DNA of 42,879 bases from Chitinophaga pinensis (GTDB lineage: Bacteria; Bacteroidota; Bacteroidia; UKL13-3). Each line of letters starts with the position of its first letter. Position 1 is the first letter of the stretch. This document shows positions 32,885-42,172 of this stretch, one piece after another. The stretch is from positions 1 to 42,879 of the forward strand of contig CAMDHZ010000023.1 in NCBI GenBank assembly GCA_945898275.1, in the 5' to 3' direction. The position numbers and the translations under genes were made by a program. The notes under the pieces were generated by a model. That model worked only from the letters and a program-made list of their open reading frames with translations, searched no databases and was not told where the DNA came from.

Positions 32885-34537
32885 TTAACCACGTTTGGTT
32901 TTGAACCAAGCGTCTAATTCTAAGGCGGATTTAGCATTGAAACACATTTCTTTGGTAAGTCCGCCTTTTTGTGCAGCAACAATTCCCCAATGCATGTCTA
33001 AAAATCCTGCTGTCTCATGTGCATCCGGATTAATACTTATCATTACTCCTTTCTCAAGCGCGTAATTAATATGTCTCCAATCCATGTCTAACCTATATGG
33101 GTTTGCGTTAAGTTCAATCACCACATGATTCGCTGCACAAGCATCAATCACCTTTTTATGGTCAATTGGATAACCTTCCCGCATCAACAACAACCTGCCA
33201 GTAGGGTGACCTAAAATAGTAGTGTATGGGTTTTCAATGGCCTTAAGCAATCGTTCCATTGCCTTTTCTTCGGTCATCTTGAGTACACTGTGAATGCTGG
33301 CAACAACATAATCAAAAGATTTGAGCACCTCATTAGCATAATCTAAGCTACCATCATATAAAATATCGCACTCAATTCCAGTGAAAATTTTGAAGTCTGT
33401 CCATTGTTGGTTCAAACCGAAAATTTCTTTTTGTTGTGCATATACACGTTCTTCTGATAATCCATTGGCGTAAAACGCACTCTTGCTATGGTCGGCCATG
33501 CCTAAGTATTCAAAGCCTTGTGACCGGCAAAAATTAGCCATTTCTAGGACAGTATTTAAACCATCACTCCAAGTTGAGTGGTTATGCAAAGGCCCTTTTA
33601 AATCTGAATATTCAATTAACTTAGGGAGCGCATTTTTTTCTGCCAATTCAATTTCGCCACGGTTGTCTCTTAACACAACAGGAATAAATGGTAAATCTGC
33701 TGCTTCATAAATTTCTTCATCGTCCCTAACTTCTGGTAATGGAAATCCAATGCGTTGTAAAATAGATTCTGCATGTTGCGCATCTGAACATAATCTAAAT
33801 AATTCCCATGCAAATGAAGTTTCATCGCAATAGTGAAAGGCAATTGTATAACCTTGGAAACTAATTTTTTCTTTTGAACTAGTTATGCCTGGCAATTCCA
33901 GAATTGCTTGTGCTGCCAAGGATTGTTCTTCCGTTTCAATTAGAATGTCTACACTGTCCAATACCTCAAAACCTCTACCAATTTGGCCACATAAACTTGT
34001 TGAGGTTACGGATGGTATTTGGTTCAATAATTCAATTAAATTTAGGGCAAAAGGGTAGGCTTTGGCGTAGTGAAATTTGTTTGCATTGGCAAACATAAAT
34101 TCTATTTGCTTGATGATGGCATCCTGTGTTTTCAGTCCAAATCCTTTGGCTTGAACCAACCTATTTTCTTTGCAAGCATATAAAAGTTCTCCAATGGATT
34201 CAATGTTTAATTCTTTCCAAATGGTAGCAACTTTTTTGGGCCCAATTCCTTTGATGCGCATAATTTCCAATACTCCTTTTGGGGTTTGGGCAAGTAACTC
34301 TTCTAATTCTGGAAAACGCTGGGTTTGGTTAATTTCAAAAATTACTTTGGCTATGCTTTTGCCAATTCCTTCGATGGCTTCTAGTTCTACCAAAGTTTTT
34401 GTTTCTAAGGGCGTAGGCAATTTATCTATTCTAAAAGAAGCATTGCTAAAGGATTTTATTTTAAAGGCATTTCCACCATGCAATTCGCTAAGGTCGGCAT
34501 ATGCTTTTAGAATATCTGAAAGGTCTGAGTTGTTCAT
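32885..34537 (-). CDS. polX: PolX-like protein: degenerate polymerase X domain plus intact PHP domain
   Basis: A protein of 550 residues. HhH motifs ('IEGIGKSIAK' about 55-64 and 'IKGIGPKKVATIW' about 95-107) lead into a Pol X palm that is decayed: the usual GSxRR reads GQIGR (184-188), the GDID metal motif reads DSVD (194-197), losing one Asp, and the third catalytic Asp position appears to be H235. The PHP domain (about 315-550) keeps its metal residues: H318, H320, D325, H350, E389, H416, H444, D505, H507. So it is probably a PHP-type 3'-5' exonuclease or phosphoesterase with a DNA-binding front half and no polymerase activity. Last gene of a leftward trio with the EamA and MBL genes. Confidence 0.88.
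   Translation of the reverse strand: MNNSDLSDILKAYADLSELHGGNAFKIKSFSNASFRIDKLPTPLETKTLVELEAIEGIGKSIAKVIFEINQTQRFPELEELLAQTPKGVLEIMRIKGIGPKKVATIWKELNIESIGELLYACKENRLVQAKGFGLKTQDAIIKQIEFMFANANKFHYAKAYPFALNLIELLNQIPSVTSTSLCGQIGRGFEVLDSVDILIETEEQSLAAQAILELPGITSSKEKISFQGYTIAFHYCDETSFAWELFRLCSDAQHAESILQRIGFPLPEVRDDEEIYEAADLPFIPVVLRDNRGEIELAEKNALPKLIEYSDLKGPLHNHSTWSDGLNTVLEMANFCRSQGFEYLGMADHSKSAFYANGLSEERVYAQQKEIFGLNQQWTDFKIFTGIECDILYDGSLDYANEVLKSFDYVVASIHSVLKMTEEKAMERLLKAIENPYTTILGHPTGRLLLMREGYPIDHKKVIDACAANHVVIELNANPYRLDMDWRHINYALEKGVMISINPDAHETAGFLDMHWGIVAAQKGGLTKEMCFNAKSALELDAWFKTKRG
33409..33418 (+). repeat. Dispersed motif, copy 13
   Basis: It lies in the PHP part of the PolX-like gene, read as GLN; right flank GAA. 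Confidence 0.85.
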
Positions 34538-34564
34538 ACCCTTGCAAGGTATTGAACCAAATCT

Positions 34565-35479
34565 TTATCGCCAAACAAGAATTAAAACCCCTGCCAAACT
34601 AATGCCCACAGCAAGGTAAGAAATGGGATTTATCTTTTCCTTGAACCAAATCACAGCTGCAATTAAAACGGTTATGGGTAGCATGGAAAAAATGGTTTGA
34701 GCAATGCCTGCTTCTAGATGGGTGGCCGCATACAATGAAAAGCTGATACCAATCATCGGTCCAAATAAAGTACCTAATAAGACTTGCTTATTGATGGATT
34801 TATTGAAACTAATATCTTTAAACTCCTGCCATAAATTTACTTTAAACGCGCCTATAAGATATACTGTTATAGAGGCAATTAACATTCTCACCCAAGTGGC
34901 ATAAATAGGATGGAAGTTTGGCGCAGAAACTTCAAATCCCTTCTTTGCAAATACTAGTCCAACACCTTGCCCAACTGCACCAAGAATACCAAATAAAACT
35001 CCGACCATAAAATTGCCATGCCCTTCTTGGTTAACATTTGCCTTTTCCTTTCTAGATAAGACAAGGATTAGAATTCCTGCCACAGAAATTAACATGCCCA
35101 GAATTCCTTGTAAAGTAATAGGTTCATTGAGCAGCAAACTAGCCCCAATAAATGCTGCACCAGGCGCAAAACAAGAGAATAAACTCGTTCTTCTGTTGCC
35201 TAAAATTTTAAAAGCAGAAAATGCAAAATAATCTCCTAAAGTTAGTCCAATAAAACCTGAAATTCCAAACCATAAATACTGCTCTGCACTAATATTTGTG
35301 AAAAGTTCGATTGGGTTCAAACCGAATAAAAAACAGCAAATAATGCTTAAGGCTAGGGCCGCATATAAAAGTCTTACCCTATTAACTGATGCTGGGGATG
35401 CTTTTCTAGCGGCAAATGCAAATACATAGGTTGCAATTGTCCAGCAGATTAAAGTTGCAAAAGCAGCTAAGTATCCCAT
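34565..35479 (-). CDS. EamA/DMT-family transporter
   Basis: A protein of 304 residues with ten hydrophobic helices arranged as two EamA repeats (about 1-140 and 155-304). Each repeat ends in the usual pattern: 'NEPITLQGILGMLISVAGILIL' and 'KEKINPISYLAVGISLAGVLIL'. These are drug/metabolite exporters; the substrate cannot be read from sequence. It starts three bases after the stop of the MBL nuclease gene and ends 27 bases before the PolX-like gene, so all three are likely co-transcribed. One motif copy lies at 35314. Confidence 0.93.
   Translation of the reverse strand: MGYLAAFATLICWTIATYVFAFAARKASPASVNRVRLLYAALALSIICCFLFGLNPIELFTNISAEQYLWFGISGFIGLTLGDYFAFSAFKILGNRRTSLFSCFAPGAAFIGASLLLNEPITLQGILGMLISVAGILILVLSRKEKANVNQEGHGNFMVGVLFGILGAVGQGVGLVFAKKGFEVSAPNFHPIYATWVRMLIASITVYLIGAFKVNLWQEFKDISFNKSINKQVLLGTLFGPMIGISFSLYAATHLEAGIAQTIFSMLPITVLIAAVIWFKEKINPISYLAVGISLAGVLILVWR
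35314..35323 (+). repeat. Dispersed motif, copy 14
   Basis: It lies in the EamA gene, read as GLN in a loop between helices; right flank GAA. Confidence 0.85.
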
Positions 35480-35482
35480 GGT

Positions 35483-36901
35483 TTATAAGTAAAATTCTTC
35501 AAGCATGTCGGGCACCACAACTTTATCTGATAAGCCAGAAGCAGCTAAGTCATCTTGCATGGCTTGTAAATGCGGAATATCACCATGCACTAAAAATACT
35601 TTTCTTAATTTTTGGTCGCTATTTTTAATTGCTGTTAATACATAATTTTTAACCTCATCGTGGTCGGGATGCGAACTAAAAACATCTGTTCTAGCAATTT
35701 TAGCGTATATATTTCTTTCAGTATTTTTTATTCTGATAGAAGATTGGCCTTGCAACAAACGATGTCCAAGGGTTCCATCAGCACAATAGCCCGCAATTAA
35801 TATTGTACTGTAGGGGTTTTCAATGTTATTAGAAACATGCTCTTGTATTCTTCCTCCTTCAACCATACCAGCAGCACTAATGATGATGCAAGGTTCAAAA
35901 TAGTTCATCAACTCATCATGTTCGTCCATTCCTTCAAGGTATTCGATGCCTTCAAAATGAAACAGATTTCCATGGGTTTTAAGAAAATCTGCTGCTTCTT
36001 CATTTAACAAATAGGGGTGTCTTTCATAAACAGGAGTGCTTTTTATGGCCAGTGGGCTATCCACAAAAACCTTGAGCCAAGAAGGAATAAAACCTTTTTG
36101 TTTTAATTGATGAATGGTAAATACAATGGCTTGGGTTCTGCCAACACTAAAAGCTGGAATCACTAATCTACCTCTAAATTCGATGCAAGTTTTTTGAATA
36201 TAGTCTAGCAGTTCATCTTCAGGATTTTTTTCAACTAAATGTTTTCTTCCACCATAAGTAGATTCTGTAACTAAGTAATTGATATCGCTAAATACTTCGC
36301 CATTTTTAACGAGTTTGCTATTGCTTCTACCTAGGTCTCCAGTGAAGCCAATTTTTTGTGTAACCCCTTTTTCTGTAAGGGTTAATTCTACACTGGCTGC
36401 GCCCAAAAGGTGACCAGCTTCTATGAGTTTTATACTTACTTGGTCATTAATTTTAAAAGGTTTATGAAGGTGTAGGGTTAAAAACTGGTCTACACATTCT
36501 TGAACTTGTTTTTCGGTGAATAGCGGTTTTGGAATAAAATCTCTTCTGGTTTTTTTGGTTCGACCCAAGTTTTTGCGATAATCGTTCCATTGGATATTTG
36601 CCGAATCAAAAAGTAAAAATTCAGTGAGTTCTGCAGTTGCTGGTGTGCAGATAATTGGTCCTTTGTAGCCTCCAGCAGTAAGTGCAGGAAGATTACCACT
36701 GTGATCGATATGTGCATGTGTTAAGATTACTAAATCAAGTGTAACAGGTTCGAACGGAAATAAATTTCCACGACTTACCGGATTTTTCTTCATTTCATAA
36801 TCCATCCCACAATCGATGAGTATTTTATAACCAGATTCGAGGGTTATTAAATACATGCTTCCTGTAACTTGTTTAGCGGCTCCTAAAAAACTTAACTTCA
36901 T
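35483..36901 (-). CDS. MBL-fold RNA exonuclease with beta-CASP domain
   Basis: A protein of 472 residues. The metallo-beta-lactamase motif THAHIDH gives H62, H64, D66 and H67; then 'EAGHLLGAASVEL' and 'GFTGDLGRS' (about 185-190) supply the remaining ligands. The beta-CASP part contains 'TESTYGGRKH', 'IPAFSVGRTQ' and 'IISAAGMVEGGRIQEH', and the RMMBL-like C-terminus has 'VFSSHPDHDEVKNYV' and 'VFLVHGD'. This is the KH-less bacterial type related to CPSF-73 and the YSH1-like RNA-processing exonucleases, acting on RNA in the cytoplasm. First gene of the leftward trio. Confidence 0.93.
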   Translation of the reverse strand: MKLSFLGAAKQVTGSMYLITLESGYKILIDCGMDYEMKKNPVSRGNLFPFEPVTLDLVILTHAHIDHSGNLPALTAGGYKGPIICTPATAELTEFLLFDSANIQWNDYRKNLGRTKKTRRDFIPKPLFTEKQVQECVDQFLTLHLHKPFKINDQVSIKLIEAGHLLGAASVELTLTEKGVTQKIGFTGDLGRSNSKLVKNGEVFSDINYLVTESTYGGRKHLVEKNPEDELLDYIQKTCIEFRGRLVIPAFSVGRTQAIVFTIHQLKQKGFIPSWLKVFVDSPLAIKSTPVYERHPYLLNEEAADFLKTHGNLFHFEGIEYLEGMDEHDELMNYFEPCIIISAAGMVEGGRIQEHVSNNIENPYSTILIAGYCADGTLGHRLLQGQSSIRIKNTERNIYAKIARTDVFSSHPDHDEVKNYVLTAIKNSDQKLRKVFLVHGDIPHLQAMQDDLAASGLSDKVVVPDMLEEFYL

Positions 36902-37009
36902 TCTTATTTCGATTCGATATTATTTATCAACCTACAAATAAAGTTGCTTTCTTTAATTTTGTTTGATTTAATTATATTGTGCCCTATTAACTTGATATCT
37001 TTTAAGCAT

Positions 37010-37492
37010 ATGAGAATTCTTTTATTTACATTATTCTATCTTGGAGGCCAATTTATTACAAAAGCCCAAGAGCTTAAAGTTATTAATAAATCAGACCTTG
37101 TGGCCTTAATAAATAGCAAAAGTGACACTGTTTATGTAATTAACTTTTGGGCAACTTGGTGCAAACCTTGTGTTGAGGAGTTGCCAGTATTTGAGAAAAT
37201 AAATAAAGATTATACTGGTCAAAAAGTTAAAATTATTTTGATAAGTAATGATTTTAAAAAGCAAATTAAACCAAAGCTTAAACCTTTTTTATTGGATAAA
37301 AATATTCAATCCGAAGTTTGGTGGATGAGTGAAACTGATCCAAATATTTGGATTAACTTGGTTGAACCAAACTGGGAAGGTTCACTGCCTGCAACGCTTA
37401 TTTTTAAAGGCAGTGAGAACAAGAGATTTTTCCATGAAGGAAGCTTAACAGAAAATACTTTAAACGCCATTATAAACAAAATTGCACCATGA
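37010..37492 (+). CDS. TlpA-like periplasmic thioredoxin
   Basis: A protein of 160 residues from the ATG at 37010, with a signal peptide (4-19, cleavage near 'TKAQ'). The redox site W50-C51-K-P-C54 sits after 'VINFWAT', as in TlpA/ResA proteins that reduce periplasmic disulfides, for example on apocytochromes. An in-frame TTG at 36944 would bury the signal peptide and is rejected. The stop overlaps the ATG of the next gene (ATGA), so translation is coupled. Confidence 0.9.
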   Translation: MRILLFTLFYLGGQFITKAQELKVINKSDLVALINSKSDTVYVINFWATWCKPCVEELPVFEKINKDYTGQKVKIILISNDFKKQIKPKLKPFLLDKNIQSEVWWMSETDPNIWINLVEPNWEGSLPATLIFKGSENKRFFHEGSLTENTLNAIINKIAP

Positions 37493-38088
37493 AAAAACTA
37501 AGTGTTATTATCACAATTTTACTTTCTCTTTCATACTTTGCCCAAGCGCAAACGAGCGGGTATAAACCTGGAGACAAAGCCATTGACTTTAATTTAAAAG
37601 GTACAGATGGTAATTTTCAATCCTTAGCTTCCTTGAGTAAAGGGAAGGGTTTTATAGTTATTTTCACTTGCAACCATTGCCCATTTTCACAAGCATATGA
37701 GCAACGAATAATTGCACTACATAAAAAGTATGCTCCCAAAGGTATGCCTGTGGTGGCTATTAATCCTAATGATTCCGCGCGTGAGCCAGAAGACAGCTAT
37801 GACAACATGAAGAAGCGCGCCAAGAAGTATAAATATCCATTTGTTTATCTAGTAGATGAAAACCAAGCCATTGCAAAGGCGTATGGCGCCATGCGCACGC
37901 CACATGTTTATGTATTGGATGCCAATAGAAATGTTATTTACATTGGTGCAATAGACGATAACTTTGAAGATGCTAAATTAGTAAAAGAAAAATACCTTGA
38001 GAATGCACTTGATGCCTTCTTGAGTGGAAAGCCGATTTTAAATCCGGTTACTAAAGCCATTGGCTGTGGTATAAAATGGAAGAAATAA
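37489..38088 (+). CDS. AhpC/TSA-type thioredoxin-fold (redoxin) protein
   Basis: A protein of 199 residues with a signal peptide (1-20, 'AQA' cleavage). Redoxin fold with C61-N-H-C64-P-F in 'IFTCNHCPFSQAYE', 'VVAINPNDSAREPEDSYDNM' and cis-Pro in 'RTPHVYVLD'. The 'CNHCP' variant is common in Bacteroidota periplasmic thioredoxin-like proteins; a further Cys near the end ('GCGIKWK') could take part. It overlaps the TlpA-like gene by four bases, so the two probably form one oxidoreductase module. Its stop directly abuts the stop of the convergent thioesterase gene. Confidence 0.9.
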   Translation: MKKLSVIITILLSLSYFAQAQTSGYKPGDKAIDFNLKGTDGNFQSLASLSKGKGFIVIFTCNHCPFSQAYEQRIIALHKKYAPKGMPVVAINPNDSAREPEDSYDNMKKRAKKYKYPFVYLVDENQAIAKAYGAMRTPHVYVLDANRNVIYIGAIDDNFEDAKLVKEKYLENALDAFLSGKPILNPVTKAIGCGIKWKK

Positions 38089-38526
38089 TTAAAGGTCTAG
38101 AATAGCATAAGTTGCAGAACTTTTGGCAATTAAAGTTTCAATGTCATTGTTAACAGAATAGATTTCTGCCTCTGCAAAAGCCATTTTCTGGCCAATTTTA
38201 ATTACACTTCCAATGGCCTTAGCATGGCTTCCAACACCAGGATTGAGATAAGAAACTTTCATTTCAATGGTTACAAGCGTCTGACCTTCTTTCACCAAGG
38301 TAAAAGCCGCAAATCCTGCGGCTAAATCTGCCAAGGTAGCGGTAACACCTCCATGCAAAAAACCTATTTGTTGTTTGTGTTCTGGCTTTACTTCTAAAAT
38401 TCCTTCTACTTTGGCAGCCTCAATAAGGGTTGGTTTGAACCCAAGATGATTCATGAAATGATTTTGAGCCATTTTATCTTTAATCATTTGCTCAAAATTG
38501 GGATTTTGTGGGATAAATGCTTGCAC
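38089..38526 (-). CDS. PaaI-type hotdog thioesterase
   Basis: A protein of 145 residues with the PaaI/YbgC-like hotdog pattern: 'GFLHGGVTATLADLAAGFAA' (about 55-74) with the HGG motif and the acidic residue on the central helix, then 'TIEMKVSYLNPG' (about 86-97). It would hydrolyse an acyl- or aryl-CoA; the substrate is unknown. The GTG at 38526 keeps the usual length; an ATG at 38487 is 13 codons inside. It is divergent from DUF3822 across a shared palindromic promoter region, and its Gly-Phe-Lys-Pro segment is encoded by a motif copy (38432). Confidence 0.9.
   Translation of the reverse strand: MQAFIPQNPNFEQMIKDKMAQNHFMNHLGFKPTLIEAAKVEGILEVKPEHKQQIGFLHGGVTATLADLAAGFAAFTLVKEGQTLVTIEMKVSYLNPGVGSHAKAIGSVIKIGQKMAFAEAEIYSVNNDIETLIAKSSATYAILDL
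38432..38441 (-). repeat. Dispersed motif, copy 15
   Basis: It lies in the thioesterase gene, read as FKP, a fifth phase. Confidence 0.85.
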
Positions 38527-38551
38527 TTTTCTTTATTTGTATTGGTTTTAC

Positions 38552-38566
38552 TACTTTGCGAAAGTA
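38552..38566. promoter_or_regulatory. Palindromic -7 region shared by thioesterase and DUF3822 genes
   Basis: TACTTTGCGAAAGTA is a 15-base inverted repeat (arms TACTTT/AAAGTA). Read rightward it gives TACTTTGC, leftward TACTTTCGC, both like the -7 box of Bacteroidota. The starts lie 13 bases to the right and 25 to the left. It may instead be an operator. Confidence 0.5.
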
Positions 38567-38579
38567 AGAAGGAAATATT

Positions 38580-39434
38580 GTGCAATCCATAAACATCAAA
38601 ACATATTCTGATAATCAATATCATTCTGCTGATAACCAAAGGTTGACGAATATTCTCTTTTTCTCACCTAACCATATTAGCACTGTTACGTTTGATCCAA
38701 TTGCCAAGCAAATCCTTGAAATGAAGGTTTTTTCGGGCATTCATCATAATGTTTTGCAGCTCAGCTATGATGAACTTAAATCTATTCTTCCTTTGATGGA
38801 GGAACTTAAGGTTAAGTATAAAGAAAGAAAGGTTGTTATTTCTGATAAAAATTGCACTTTGGTACCCGATGCCTTGCTTAACGTGGTTGAAACAGAAAGT
38901 TATTACCAATTGAACCACCATTTGTTGCCAAACTCTCAGGTGCTTTATTGCAAAATGCATGTTCAGCAAACTGCGGTTTTGTTTAATGTAAGAAATGAGT
39001 TGGTTAAGTTAATTCGTTTCAACATGCCAATGGTTGATGTTTACCATGGCTCTTTGTTGTTTATTAAAGCAGTAGAACATCAGCAATTCTCTGAGGCCGC
39101 AAATAAGTTGCACTTGCATATTCATCCTGGATATTTTGAATTGTTAAACATTGATAAGCAAATTCGTTTTTATAATACATTTGATTTTGAAAGTGAAACA
39201 GAAATAGTTTATTTCTTGTTGGCTTCAGCAGAACAACTTCAAATTTCTCATGCTTGCGATGTTGTGATTTATGGCAATTCACCAACTTTGCCTTCACTGC
39301 AAAATTTATTAACTAAATATGTTAGGAGCGTACAGTTTGCTATAAAACCTAAGAACTTCACTTATCCTATCAGTTTTAAAGAGTTTGCAGAATATCAATT
39401 TTTCACAGAATCTGCTGCAATATTGTGCGAATAA
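38580..39434 (+). CDS. DUF3822 family protein
   Basis: A protein of 284 residues, cytoplasmic, with no signal or membrane helix. It has the actin-like/hexokinase-like character of DUF3822: 'FFSPNHISTVTFD' near the N-terminus, a central 'YCKMHVQQTAVLFNVRNELVKLI' order and a C-terminal 'YFLLASAEQLQ' region. The function is unknown; in Bacteroidota it is regularly encoded just before rsmD, as here, with a ten-base overlap. The start is GTG at 38580, the only start that keeps full length. Confidence 0.85.
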   Translation: MQSINIKTYSDNQYHSADNQRLTNILFFSPNHISTVTFDPIAKQILEMKVFSGIHHNVLQLSYDELKSILPLMEELKVKYKERKVVISDKNCTLVPDALLNVVETESYYQLNHHLLPNSQVLYCKMHVQQTAVLFNVRNELVKLIRFNMPMVDVYHGSLLFIKAVEHQQFSEAANKLHLHIHPGYFELLNIDKQIRFYNTFDFESETEIVYFLLASAEQLQISHACDVVIYGNSPTLPSLQNLLTKYVRSVQFAIKPKNFTYPISFKEFAEYQFFTESAAILCE

Positions 39435-39967
39435 TTGGAGGCGAAAAAAGCGGCTTATTAATTCAGCCTCCCAAAGGATTACCCGTTAGACCAACTACAG
39501 ATAGAGCAAAAGAGAGTTTGTTTAACATGCTCGATTCTAGATTAACTTTATCTGGAATTCATGTTTTAGATTTATTTGCAGGAACTGGCAATCTCAGTTT
39601 CGAATTTGCTTCAAGAGGCGCAGCAGAAGTAATGAGTATCGACCAAGACTTTGGCTGTATTAATTTTATCAAACAAGCATCTAAAGGTTTCGGTTTGAAC
39701 CAAATAATGGCTAGGAAGCAGGATGCATTTGCCTTTTTGAACCAAAATAAAAAGCAATATGATATTATTTTTGCAGACCCTCCTTATGCCTTATCCCAAA
39801 TAGCCATGTTGGCTCAAACCATTTGCAGCGGTAGCCATTTAAAAGAAGGTGGCTTGGCCATTGTTGAACATGCTACCTTGCAAGATTTAAGTTTTGTAAC
39901 AGGTTTTGAGAAAAGTAAAACCTATGGTCAAAGCACGTTTTCTTTTTTTGTATACAATTCAGGTTAA
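39425..39967 (+). CDS. rsmD: 16S rRNA (guanine(966)-N(2))-methyltransferase
   Basis: Methylates G966 of 16S rRNA with S-adenosylmethionine; 180 residues, the usual length. 'MRIIGGEKSG' start, 'RPTTDRAKESLFNML' (about 22-36), the SAM-binding 'DLFAGTGNLSFE' (about 48-59) and the catalytic 'FADPPY' (about 115-120) are all present. The start is GTG at 39425, inside the end of DUF3822. A motif copy encodes 'FGLNQ' (39692). The 50-base gap to the convergent ligA has no good terminator hairpin that I can see. Confidence 0.96.
   Translation: MRIIGGEKSGLLIQPPKGLPVRPTTDRAKESLFNMLDSRLTLSGIHVLDLFAGTGNLSFEFASRGAAEVMSIDQDFGCINFIKQASKGFGLNQIMARKQDAFAFLNQNKKQYDIIFADPPYALSQIAMLAQTICSGSHLKEGGLAIVEHATLQDLSFVTGFEKSKTYGQSTFSFFVYNSG
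39692..39701 (-). repeat. Dispersed motif, copy 16
   Basis: Full 16-mer consensus. It lies in rsmD, read as GLN. Confidence 0.85.
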
Positions 39968-40017
39968 TAATCAGTTTTCTAAAATTGGTGCGAACCTTTG
40001 AAGAAGTCTTATTTTTC

Positions 40018-42123
<2,106 letters not shown>

Positions 42124-42172
42124 TTACTATTTTTATATCAATAATGTGGACAACAATCTTCATTTTTGAAAG

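Noticed and set aside
36944-37009. TTG start of the TlpA-like gene
   Set aside because: It would place a second hydrophobic stretch before a complete signal peptide that begins at the ATG 37010.
938-39701. The GGTTCAAACC copies resemble the T-arm of tRNA genes (GGTTCRANNCC)
   Set aside because: No acceptor, D or anticodon arms surround any copy and most lie inside conserved protein genes, so they are neither tRNAs nor tRNA-type attachment sites.
39968-40017. AGGTT...AACCT pair between rsmD and ligA as a terminator
   Set aside because: Only five pairs with a long loop and a weak T-run; not convincing.
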